From contig NZ_JAAMQJ010000019.1 in NCBI RefSeq assembly GCF_013523125.1, positions 1-64,000 on the forward strand: 64,000 nt of DNA, written 5' to 3'. The stretch is from Pseudomonas entomophila. GTDB taxonomy: Bacteria; Pseudomonadota; Gammaproteobacteria; Pseudomonadales; Pseudomonadaceae. Of this stretch, positions 37,313 through 44,634 are shown piece after piece; position 1 is the first letter of the stretch, and every line of letters begins with the position of its first letter. The notes beneath the pieces were generated by a model. That model was not told the DNA's origin and did no database searches. It was given only the letters and a program-made list of their open reading frames with translations. A program made the position numbers and the translations under genes.

Positions 37313-37657
37313 TCACTCGACCCAGTGGTAGATCGGCGCATCCACGCCGCTCTCCACACGGACATTGGGGTTGTGGCGCAGCCGCACCAGCAGGCGTTTG
37401 CCGGCAGCGATACTGCCGGCCAGCCCCTCCAGGCGCTCCAGCAAGGCGGGACCGGCCATCTGCCCGGCCTGGGCCAGCACGGCGCAGGCCGCCTGCCATT
37501 GCGCGTCATCCGGCCGCTGCACCGGCGTTGGCGGTGACGAAGCGACCGGGCTGGAGGTCGCCACCTCGCCTTGCGCCTTCAACTGCACCCATTCGGCAGG
37601 GTCCAGGTCGATCGTCAGGTCCACCGGCCATGGCCCGATCTGGCCTCGAATTCTCAT
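37313..37657 (-). CDS. conserved hypothetical protein
   Basis: 114 residues of no family I recognise, probably conserved in Pseudomonas. It starts MRIRGQIGPWPVDLTIDLDP, has a low-complexity Ser/Pro linker (about 43-55) and a C-terminal segment GSIAAGKRLLVRLRHNPNVR ending YHWVE. There is no signal or membrane segment. GGAGGA precedes the ATG, and the stop lies only a few bases from the convergent cnoX stop. It is divergent from the zinc-type operon, whose regulatory gap it shares. Confidence 0.65.
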   Translation of the reverse strand: MRIRGQIGPWPVDLTIDLDPAEWVQLKAQGEVATSSPVASSPPTPVQRPDDAQWQAACAVLAQAGQMAGPALLERLEGLAGSIAAGKRLLVRLRHNPNVRVESGVDAPIYHWVE

Positions 37658-37742
37658 GCGTCGTTCCTCCTGTTCGCGAATGAAGGGCATGCTCCCACGC
37701 GCGGGTCACAGGCACCAGACGCACTGGCCACTTGCGCCAAAC

Positions 37743-37763
37743 TTGTTATAACATCACGTAACA
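37743..37763. promoter_or_regulatory. candidate Zur-type operator
   Basis: TTGTTATAACATCACGTAAC is AT-rich against its surroundings and combines GTTATAAC with GTAAC, resembling Zur half-sites, though the spacing departs from the usual GTTATANTATAAC. It lies about 25 bases before the ZrgA-like gene, whose P. aeruginosa counterpart operon is zinc-regulated. Confidence 0.35.
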
Positions 37764-37787
37764 TCCTACCGTGCCCGGAGTCTTTCC

Positions 37788-38381
37788 ATGCGCCGTCTGT
37801 TGCTTGCCCTGCCTTTTGCGTTGCTGCCCCTGACCGCCGCCGTCGCGCACGACGCGCATGACCACGAACACGGTACCCTTGGCGCCCACGAGCACGGGGT
37901 CGCCCGCTTGGACGTGGCCCTCGATGGCAACACGCTCGAACTGGAACTGGACAGTCCGGCGATGAACCTGGTGGGCTTCGAGCATGCCGCCACCTCTGAC
38001 GCGGACAAGGCCACAGTGGCCCGTGTGCGTGAGCGACTGGCCGACCCATCGTCCCTGTTCACCCTGGATGCCGCCGCAGGCTGCGATCTCACGCAGCAGA
38101 CCTTGGAAAGCCCTCTTTTCGGCCAGGCACCGGCCGTTCATGACCATGAACACGAAAAGTCCGACGCGCATGCACATGAGCACGAGCACGAGCACGAGCA
38201 TAGCGACATCCACGCCCACTACGCCTTGACCTGCACCACGCCGGGCGCCCTGACCCAGCTCGACCTGGCGCCTCTGTTCCAGCAGTTCCCGGCCACGCGC
38301 ACGCTGCACGTCCAGCTCATCGGCCCCAATGGCCAGAAAGGGCAGGAAGCGACCGCGACCCAGGCCACGGTCGCCTTCTGA
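37788..38381 (+). CDS. periplasmic His-rich zinc protein, ZrgA/DUF2796 family
   Basis: 197 residues with a signal peptide (LLALPFALLPLTAAVAHD). Two His/Asp clusters stand out: HDAHDHEHGTLGAHEHGVAR right after cleavage and HDHEHEKSDAHAHEHEHEHE near 118-137. The flanking GVARLDVALDGNTLELELDS and the YALTCTTPGAL segments are DUF2796 marks. Family members bind zinc in the periplasm and aid zinc uptake (ZrgA in Vibrio; PA4063 in P. aeruginosa). It heads a four-gene operon with an ABC ATPase, a permease and a DUF3299 protein. Confidence 0.88.
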   Translation: MRRLLLALPFALLPLTAAVAHDAHDHEHGTLGAHEHGVARLDVALDGNTLELELDSPAMNLVGFEHAATSDADKATVARVRERLADPSSLFTLDAAAGCDLTQQTLESPLFGQAPAVHDHEHEKSDAHAHEHEHEHEHSDIHAHYALTCTTPGALTQLDLAPLFQQFPATRTLHVQLIGPNGQKGQEATATQATVAF

Positions 38382-39092
38382 ATGGACACGCCGCTGATCG
38401 AATTGCGTGACCTGTCCTTTGCCTGGCCAGGTCAGCCGCCTCTGCTGGACATCGCCGCGTTCGACCTGCAGGCAGGCGAAACCCTGTTCCTCAAGGGGCC
38501 CAGTGGCAGCGGGAAAACCACGTTGCTCGGCCTGCTAGGAGGCGTCAACCGACCCGACCGCGGCAGCGTTCGCCTGCTCGGGCAGCCGCTGGAGTCACTG
38601 GGTCAAGGCGCCCGAGACCGGTTCCGGGTCGACCACACCGGCTACATCTTCCAGCAGTTCAACCTGCTGCCGTTCCTGTCGGTGCGTGAAAACGTCGAGC
38701 TGCCCTGTCGCTTCTCGCGCAGCCGGGCCGAACGTGCCTCGCAACGACACGGCAGCGTGGAGCGTGCCGCGTCCGCGCTGCTGGCGCACCTGGGGCTGGG
38801 GGATGAAGCGCTGCAGACGCGACGCGCCGACAACCTGTCGATCGGCCAGCAGCAACGGGTGGCGGCTGCGCGCGCCTTGATTGGCCAGCCCGAGCTGGTC
38901 ATCGCCGATGAGCCGACCTCGGCACTGGATGCCAATACGCGCGAAGCCTTCCTTCAGTTGCTGTTCGCCGAATGCCGGGCAGCTGGCGCCAGCCTGCTGT
39001 TCGTCAGCCATGACCAGAGCCTGGCTCCGTTGTTCGACCGTCATCTGTCCCTGGCCGAGCTCAATCGCGCGGCCGTGTCCCGGGAGGTTTGA
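38382..39092 (+). CDS. ABC transporter ATP-binding protein (LolD/MacB-like)
   Basis: 236 residues. Walker A is GPSGSGKTTLLG, the Q-loop region YIFQQFNLLPFLSVRENVELP is typical of the LolD/MacB group, the signature is LSIGQQQRVAAARAL and Walker B LVIADEPTSALD. The signature reads LSIGQ and not LSGGQ, a frequent variant in this subgroup. It follows the ZrgA-like stop with no gap and overlaps the permease start by one base. By synteny with PA4064 it belongs to a zinc-responsive export or mechanotransmission-type ABC system. Confidence 0.88.
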   Translation: MDTPLIELRDLSFAWPGQPPLLDIAAFDLQAGETLFLKGPSGSGKTTLLGLLGGVNRPDRGSVRLLGQPLESLGQGARDRFRVDHTGYIFQQFNLLPFLSVRENVELPCRFSRSRAERASQRHGSVERAASALLAHLGLGDEALQTRRADNLSIGQQQRVAAARALIGQPELVIADEPTSALDANTREAFLQLLFAECRAAGASLLFVSHDQSLAPLFDRHLSLAELNRAAVSREV

Positions 39093-40357
39093 TGTACCTG
39101 CTCCGTCTTGCCTTGGCCAGCCTGGCCAATCGGCGCTTCACCGCGTTTCTGACCGCCTTCGCCATCGCCTTGTCGGTGTGCCTGCTGCTGGCGGTCGAAC
39201 GGGTGCGCACCGAAGCCCGTACCAGTTTCGCCAGCACCATCAGCGGCACCGACCTGATCGTCGGCGCGCGTTCGGGGTCGGTGAACCTGCTGCTGTACTC
39301 GGTCTTTCGCATCGGCAACGCCACCAACAACATCCGCTGGGACAGCTACACCCATTACGCCAATGATCCGCGGGTGAAATGGGCCATCCCGATCTCCCTG
39401 GGCGATTCGCACCGTGGCTATCGCGTGATGGGCACCACGGGCGCCTACTTCGACCACTACCGCTATGCGCGCCAGCAGCCCTTGCACCTCGCCCAGGGCC
39501 GCCCCTTCGCCGACGATCCGTTCGAGGTGGTGCTTGGCGCGGAGGTGGCCGAGGCGCTGCACTACTCGCTGGGCGACACACTGGTGCTGGCCCACGGGGT
39601 GGCGGCGATCAGCCTGGTCAAGCATGACGACAAGCCCTTCACGGTGGTCGGTATCCTGCAGCGCACCGGCACCCCGGTCGATCGCACCCTGCACATCAGC
39701 CTGGCCGGCATGGAAGCCATTCATGTCGATTGGCACAACGGTGTGCCTGCACGGGGCGCGGGTCGGATCAGCGCCGACCAGGCCCGCACCATGGACCTGC
39801 AGCCGACCGCCATCACGGCCTTCATGCTGGGCCTGAACAGCAAGATCGCCACGTTCAGCTTGCAGCGCGAGATCAACGAGTTCCGCGGCGAGCCATTACT
39901 GGCCATCCTGCCCGGCGTGGCCCTGCAGGAGCTGTGGAGCCTGATGGGCACGGCTGAGCAGGCGCTGTTCGTGGTGTCGCTGTTCGTGGTGCTGACCGGA
40001 TTGATCGGCATGCTCACGGCCATTCTCACCAGCCTCAACGAGCGGCGTCGGGAAATGGCCATCCTGCGTTCGGTCGGTGCCCGCCCCTGGCACATTGCCG
40101 GGTTGCTGGTGCTCGAGGCACTGGCACTGGCCCTGGCCGGCATCCTGGCAGGGTTGGCCTTGCTCTACGTCGGCATCGCACTGGCGCAAGGGTACGTGCA
40201 GGCCCAGTATGGGCTATTCCTGCCACTGGCCTGGCCGAGCGCCCACGAATGGAGCTTGCTCGGTATCATCCTGGGCGCGGCCCTGCTGATGGGCAGCGTG
40301 CCGGCCTGGCGAGCCTACCGGCAATCGTTGGCCGATGGCCTGTCCATCCATTTGTGA
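39092..40357 (+). CDS. FtsX/MacB-type ABC permease
   Basis: 421 residues with one N-terminal membrane helix (FLTAFAIALSVCLLLAVERV), a large extracytoplasmic domain (about 45-285) and three C-terminal helices, the MacB/LolCE topology. The FtsX-like segment LTGLIGMLTAILTSLNERRR with EMAILRSVGARPWHIAGLL is clear. Type VII ABC systems like this usually move periplasmic substrates mechanically and do not import metal through the membrane. GGAGG precedes the ATG; a TTG one codon earlier is possible. Corresponds to PA4065. Confidence 0.87.
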   Translation: MYLLRLALASLANRRFTAFLTAFAIALSVCLLLAVERVRTEARTSFASTISGTDLIVGARSGSVNLLLYSVFRIGNATNNIRWDSYTHYANDPRVKWAIPISLGDSHRGYRVMGTTGAYFDHYRYARQQPLHLAQGRPFADDPFEVVLGAEVAEALHYSLGDTLVLAHGVAAISLVKHDDKPFTVVGILQRTGTPVDRTLHISLAGMEAIHVDWHNGVPARGAGRISADQARTMDLQPTAITAFMLGLNSKIATFSLQREINEFRGEPLLAILPGVALQELWSLMGTAEQALFVVSLFVVLTGLIGMLTAILTSLNERRREMAILRSVGARPWHIAGLLVLEALALALAGILAGLALLYVGIALAQGYVQAQYGLFLPLAWPSAHEWSLLGIILGAALLMGSVPAWRAYRQSLADGLSIHL

Positions 40358-40365
40358 GGGGCCTC

Positions 40366-40881
40366 ATGCGCGGTGCACTATCGCTGGTACTGATCCTGGT
40401 CATGGCGCCGCTCTGGGCGGCAGAGCCCCGCGAACTGGACTGGCCGCAGCTGATTCCCGAAGGCGCTCCGGTCATCGTGCCGCAGATGGCGCCATTGCAT
40501 GACTTGTCGCAACTGGGCAGCGCGCTGGCCGGCGAAGGGGCGCCGGCCGCCCAGCAACCGGCACCCGATGCACCGGTGGTGAAGGCACTCGACGGCCAGA
40601 CGGTGAAGCTGCCGGGCTACATCGTGCCACTGGAGGTGAGCGAGGAAGGACGAACCACGGAGTTTCTGCTGGTGCCCTATTATGGCGCTTGTATCCATGT
40701 GCCACCGCCGCCGGCCAACCAGATCGTGCACGTGGTCAGCGAAATGGGCGTGCGCCTCGAGGACCTCTACCAGCCCTACTGGATCGAAGGCCGGATGCAG
40801 GTGAAACCGGTCGCCAGCGAGCTGGCGCAGGCGGGCTACCAGATGGAGGCCGAAAAAATCTACGCCTACGAGCTGAAATAG
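40366..40881 (+). CDS. periplasmic DUF3299 protein of the zinc-type ABC operon
   Basis: 171 residues: signal peptide (LSLVLILVMAPLWA), then LDWPQLIPEGAP and the DUF3299 core GQTVKLPGYIVPLEVSEEGR, FLLVPYYGACIHVPPPPANQ, with a lone Cys and a His suited to metal binding. Function is unknown; homologues sit beside this ABC pair in many proteobacteria (PA4066 in P. aeruginosa). GAGGGG precedes the ATG. The in-frame sequence upstream belongs to the permease region in another frame. Confidence 0.82.
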   Translation: MRGALSLVLILVMAPLWAAEPRELDWPQLIPEGAPVIVPQMAPLHDLSQLGSALAGEGAPAAQQPAPDAPVVKALDGQTVKLPGYIVPLEVSEEGRTTEFLLVPYYGACIHVPPPPANQIVHVVSEMGVRLEDLYQPYWIEGRMQVKPVASELAQAGYQMEAEKIYAYELK

Positions 40882-40910
40882 CGTCTACGCCGCGGTTTAG
40901 ACCCAGTTCC

Positions 40911-40924
40911 TTGAGCTGGATCAA
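40911..40924. promoter_or_regulatory. ANR/FNR box before oprG
   Basis: TTGAGCTGGATCAA matches the ANR/FNR consensus TTGAT-N4-ATCAA with one mismatch. It lies about 70 bases before oprG, suitable for a class II activator site, and OprG of P. aeruginosa is known to be induced by ANR under low oxygen. Confidence 0.7.
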
Positions 40925-40990
40925 ACGTTTGGCGCGGTCGCATCCTTACCATGGGGCCCCTCGATTATTCACGTCCTTTCTGGAGCCCCC

Positions 40991-41674
40991 ATGAACAAGT
41001 CCCTGCTCGGCGCCTCGCTCGTTGCCCTGGCGCTCGCGGCGCCCGTGGCGCATGCCTATCAACCGGGTGACGTCATCCTGCGCGCCGGCGCCATCGTCAC
41101 CGCACCGAACGAAGACAGCGGCGAGCTGAAGCTCGACGGCGCCAAGGTCTCCGGCACCAAGGCGACCCTGGACAGTGACACGCAGCTGGGCCTGACCCTC
41201 GGCTACATGCTGACCGAGCACGTCGGGATCGAGCTGCTGGCCGCCACGCCGTTCCAGCACACGGTCGGGGTCAAGGGGCTGGGCGGCGGCCTGGACGGCA
41301 AGCTGGCGGACATCAAGCAGTTGCCGCCGACCCTGTCGCTGCAGTACTACCCGCTCGATGCGTCGTCGCGCTTCCAGCCCTATGCGGGCATCGGCATCAA
41401 CTACACGATGTTCTTCGACGAAGACCTCAGCAGCACGCGCAAGGCCCAGGGCTTCCGTAACCTGAAGATGCAGGACTCGGTCGGCCTGGCCGGGCAGTTG
41501 GGCATGGACTACATGCTGACCGACCACCTGCTGGTGAACGCGGCCGTGTGGTACGTGGACATCAACACCAAGGCCTCGATCGATGGCCCCAGCGCCCTTG
41601 GCGTGGGCAAGACCAAGGTCAACGTGGAAGTGGACCCGTGGGTCTACATGGTCGGTGTCGGCTACAAGTTCTAA
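40991..41674 (+). CDS. oprG: outer membrane protein OprG (OmpW family)
   Basis: 227 residues: signal peptide (LLGASLVALALAAPVAHA) and an eight-stranded OmpW-type barrel. Family blocks are YQPGDVILRAGAIVTAPNE, LTLGYMLTEHVGIELLAATPF, LSLQYYPLDASSRFQPYAGIG and the closing PWVYMVGVGYKF with terminal Phe. OmpW/OprG barrels let small hydrophobic molecules or amino acids cross the outer membrane sideways. GGAG lies upstream. The ANR box suggests oxygen-limited expression. It follows the zinc-type operon as in P. aeruginosa. Confidence 0.94.
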   Translation: MNKSLLGASLVALALAAPVAHAYQPGDVILRAGAIVTAPNEDSGELKLDGAKVSGTKATLDSDTQLGLTLGYMLTEHVGIELLAATPFQHTVGVKGLGGGLDGKLADIKQLPPTLSLQYYPLDASSRFQPYAGIGINYTMFFDEDLSSTRKAQGFRNLKMQDSVGLAGQLGMDYMLTDHLLVNAAVWYVDINTKASIDGPSALGVGKTKVNVEVDPWVYMVGVGYKF

Positions 41675-41683
41675 GCGCGGTAC

Positions 41684-41704
41684 GCGGCGTGCCCGGCACG
41701 CCGC
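41684..41704. terminator. bidirectional terminator-like hairpin
   Basis: GCGGCGTGCC and GGCACGCCGC form a near-perfect stem between the convergent oprG and epimerase genes. It has no clear T-run, so its strength is uncertain. Confidence 0.5.
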
Positions 41705-41725
41705 CTCCATTTCCGAAGCGGGCGA

Positions 41726-42655
41726 TCAGCGTCCCAGCAGCAGCGCCAGGCCTTCCACCAGTGGGGTGGGCTCCTCGAGGCGCAGACGCGTCAGCAGACG
41801 CCGGTTGTCTGCCCGCGAATGCCGGATGTCACCCGAGCGCGCTGGGCCGTTGCTGATCGCAGGCAACCCACCCAGCACCTCGCCCAGCGCCGCCAATAGC
41901 TGGTTCAACGAGGTGGCCTTGTTCAGGCCGACGTTGATGGCGCCCTCCTCCACCGTCGGCAAGGTCAGCCCCTGCACCAGCAGCTTGACCAGGTCTCCCA
42001 CGTAGAAGAAGTCGCGCGTCTGCTCGCCGTCGCCGAACACGGTGATCGGCACCGCCTTGCTGGCACGCTCGGCGAAGATGCTGATCACGCCGGAGTACGG
42101 CGAGGACGGGTCCTGACGCGGCCCGAAGATGTTGAAGAAGCGGAACACGACCGGCTCCAGCCCATGCTGCCGGCGATAGAAATCCAGGTATTGCTCGCTG
42201 GCCAGCTTGTCCACCGCATAGGGGGTCAGTGGCGCCTTGGGCGTGTCCTCGACGATGGACTGACCTTCCCCGTTGTTGCCGTAGACCGCCGCGCTGGAGG
42301 CGAAGACCACGCGCCGGACGCCATGGACGCGCATCGCCTCGCAGACGTTCAGGGTGCCGATGAAGTTGCTCTGGTGGGTGCGTACCGGGTCGTCGACCGA
42401 GGCTTGCACGGATGCCACCGCTGCCAGGTGCACCACCGCCTGGCAGCCCTGCATGGCACGCGCCACCAGCGCTGCATCGGCCACATCGCCTTCGATCAGC
42501 TCGAGACGGGGATCGTGCAGTTGCAGGTTGTCGCGCTTGCCGGTGGACAGGTCGTCGAGGATACGGACCGCATGGCCCTGCCTCAACAACGCGTCGCTCA
42601 AGTGCGAGCCGATGAAGCCGGCACCGCCGGTGATCAGAATGGGCGCGTCAGCCAT
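41726..42655 (-). CDS. NAD-dependent nucleotide-sugar epimerase/dehydratase
   Basis: 309 residues, extended SDR. The Rossmann motif is GGAGFIGS (10-17), the catalytic triad is Ser 121 with YAVDK (Tyr 146, Lys 150), and FNIFGPRQDPSSPYSGVISIF with FGDGEQTRDFFYVGDLV is typical of UDP-glucose/GlcNAc 4-epimerases. The exact sugar is not deducible. It overlaps the end of the next gene upstream by eight bases. In P. aeruginosa the same pair follows oprG. No O-antigen cluster is nearby. Confidence 0.87.
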   Translation of the reverse strand: MADAPILITGGAGFIGSHLSDALLRQGHAVRILDDLSTGKRDNLQLHDPRLELIEGDVADAALVARAMQGCQAVVHLAAVASVQASVDDPVRTHQSNFIGTLNVCEAMRVHGVRRVVFASSAAVYGNNGEGQSIVEDTPKAPLTPYAVDKLASEQYLDFYRRQHGLEPVVFRFFNIFGPRQDPSSPYSGVISIFAERASKAVPITVFGDGEQTRDFFYVGDLVKLLVQGLTLPTVEEGAINVGLNKATSLNQLLAALGEVLGGLPAISNGPARSGDIRHSRADNRRLLTRLRLEEPTPLVEGLALLLGR

Positions 42656-43532
42656 GTCGATAGAACCGATCCAGGAGAGAAGGCAGGCCGGCGCGCCAGG
42701 CGCGTGGCTTGATGCCGAAGGTGTGGAGGATTTTCTTGCAGGCCAGCACCGCGTGCTGAGGCTCTTCGCTGGCGTCGGCACGGGCGGCGTGGGCCTGGGC
42801 GGTCGGCGCCTGGATGGCCAGTTTCTGCCATTGCGCCGCTTCGCCCAGGATCGCCTGGCCGAGTGCCAGCGGCGTGGTCGCTTCGTTGCCGGCGTAGTGG
42901 TAGGTGCCCCAGAGCGGCGCTTCGCAGTCGAGCTGCTTGAGCACCGACAGGATCACCCGCGCAGCGTCGTCCACCGGCGTCGGGTTGCCGCGTCGGTCGT
43001 CGGCCAGGAACAGCTCGTGGGGTTGTTCGGCACGCGTCAGGAAGCGCCCGAGCACGCCGTCGCGGCTGTCGTCGAGCAACCAGCCGAAGCGCAGCAGCAC
43101 ATGCTGTGGGCAGGCAGCACGTACGCTTTGCTCGATACGCCAGAGCGCCTGGCCACGCAAGCCCAACGGCACCGGCTCGTCCTTCTCGCTGTACGCCGTG
43201 GCGCGCGAGCCGTCGAAGACCCGGTAGCTGGAAGGCTGGACCAGGGTGATCTGGTGGTGCTGGCACAGCTCGGCCAGGCGCTCGACACCACGCTCCTGCA
43301 ACGCCAGGCGCGGTTCGCTGACCGACGCGGCCTGGAACCAGTCGAAGTAGTAGGCCAGGTTGACCAGGGCATCGGGACGATGATCGTCGAGCAGCTGCGT
43401 CAGGCTCGCGGCGTCCCACTCCTGATCGGGCGGCCTGGGCGCCAGAAACTGGATGTCTTCCTCGGCACCGAGGCGAATCAGCGATTGCCCCAGGGCACTT
43501 CCACCCCCCAACAGCATCAGGCGCATTCGCAT
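42648..43532 (-). CDS. RmlD-like NAD(P)-binding sugar-nucleotide protein
   Basis: 294 residues. A Rossmann start RLMLLGGGSALGQSLIRLGAE is followed by DALVNLAYYFDWFQAASVSE and VQPSSYRVFDGSRATAYSEKDEPVPLG, reminiscent of dTDP-4-dehydrorhamnose reductase. The usual SDR Tyr-x3-Lys is not obvious: the region reads LRGQALWRIEQSV. It may be a reductase with altered active site or a non-catalytic partner of the epimerase with which it is coupled. The start is MRMRLMLL; an ATG 14 codons earlier is possible. Confidence 0.7.
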   Translation of the reverse strand: MRMRLMLLGGGSALGQSLIRLGAEEDIQFLAPRPPDQEWDAASLTQLLDDHRPDALVNLAYYFDWFQAASVSEPRLALQERGVERLAELCQHHQITLVQPSSYRVFDGSRATAYSEKDEPVPLGLRGQALWRIEQSVRAACPQHVLLRFGWLLDDSRDGVLGRFLTRAEQPHELFLADDRRGNPTPVDDAARVILSVLKQLDCEAPLWGTYHYAGNEATTPLALGQAILGEAAQWQKLAIQAPTAQAHAARADASEEPQHAVLACKKILHTFGIKPRAWRAGLPSLLDRFYRHG

Positions 43533-43641
43533 AGAGTCAGCAGATCCGGACAGGTGGTTAGAGAAAGCAGCCATTTTGCGGGTTCTTTTCCGCGGAGCGC
43601 AACCCTGGCGGCCCGCCTCATCGCACACCGCCCGCGGCCGG

Positions 43642-44460
43642 TCACTCCACTTCGAACAGCCCGTTGCTCGAGGGTCTGGCACTCAGCCGCGCGCGCACGT
43701 CGTCGTCGATGCGCGGGTCGTCAGGGCGGTACAGCTTGACCTGGCGGTAGGTGCTGATGCGGTTGATCTCGGTACCCAGGTACTCCCAGACCACCCGGGT
43801 ACAGGCCGGATTGCGTCGATCGCCGCTGGACACCCCGGCTTTCAGGCCATTGAGCCGGGTGATGCGACTCTTGAAGCTGGGGATGAGGATGGTCTGGCTC
43901 ATCTCGTTGAAGGTCAGCGACTCGTAGTCGACGAGGAACAGGCGGTCCTGCAACTGGAAGGCCGCGCCCAGGTAGCGGCAGCGCACCCAGTCCTCGGCCT
44001 GCACGTCGGTGCTGCTGGTGCGCTCCTGGCGTTCCTGGCGCTCGAACACGAACGCGCCCCGTTCTTCGCGCAGGTGCACCAGCGACAGCAGGATCATGCC
44101 GGGGACCGAGAGGCAATTGGAGTACTCGAAGTAATACCCACAGTAGCGCGACAGGTTGCCCGCATGGGCGTGCAGGGGCTTGAACAGCTCGCTGATCGGA
44201 TCGCCGTCCGGTGTGGTCGCCGGCGCGGCCTGGCGCGCGCCGAACAGCTGGGCGAACTGCTCGCCAGGCAAACTCAGCTCGTAGTCCTCGACACCGAAGA
44301 AGTCGCCGATGCGCTTGAGGTTGTACGGCGTAGGCTGGCTTTGCCCGCTGAGGTACTTGTTGAACTGGGCACGGTTGATCGACAGCTGTCGGCAGACCTC
44401 GGAAATGGAACGGTAATGGCTGCACGCCAGTTTGAGATTGGCGGCGAAATGTTCGCTCAT
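43642..44460 (-). CDS. XRE-family transcriptional regulator
   Basis: 272 residues. An N-terminal helix-turn-helix (about 8-65, with SISEVCRQLSINRAQFNKYL) binds DNA; the rest is a conserved domain with GYYFEYSNCLSVPGMILLSLV and RYLGAAFQLQDRLFLVDYES that looks like an unnamed ligand-binding or dimerisation module. A perfect inverted repeat lies 14 bases before its own start, suggesting autoregulation, and the site sits in the shared gap with the divergent AgcS symporter. The regulated signal is unknown. Confidence 0.78.
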   Translation of the reverse strand: MSEHFAANLKLACSHYRSISEVCRQLSINRAQFNKYLSGQSQPTPYNLKRIGDFFGVEDYELSLPGEQFAQLFGARQAAPATTPDGDPISELFKPLHAHAGNLSRYCGYYFEYSNCLSVPGMILLSLVHLREERGAFVFERQERQERTSSTDVQAEDWVRCRYLGAAFQLQDRLFLVDYESLTFNEMSQTILIPSFKSRITRLNGLKAGVSSGDRRNPACTRVVWEYLGTEINRISTYRQVKLYRPDDPRIDDDVRARLSARPSSNGLFEVE

Positions 44461-44474
44461 CGTGGGCGTCCGGG

Positions 44475-44502
44475 TGATGCTATGGGCGCCATCATAGCAT
44501 CA
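44475..44502. promoter_or_regulatory. inverted-repeat operator in the XRE/AgcS divergent gap
   Basis: TGATGCTAT (44475-44483), ten-base spacer, ATAGCATCA (44494-44502): perfect nine-base arms. A further half-site GCATCA follows at 44507-44512. It begins 14 bases from the XRE start codon. Confidence 0.65.
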
Positions 44503-44634
44503 AGTCGCATCAATTCAGAGCAAGCCGCGAAATTGTAACTGCACTTGTCATGCCCAACCATGCGCCCCATGGCATCGGCGCGCCTGCGTCGTGCCGATTT
44601 TCCATGCCAAGAGAATAAGAATCGAGGTTCTTCC

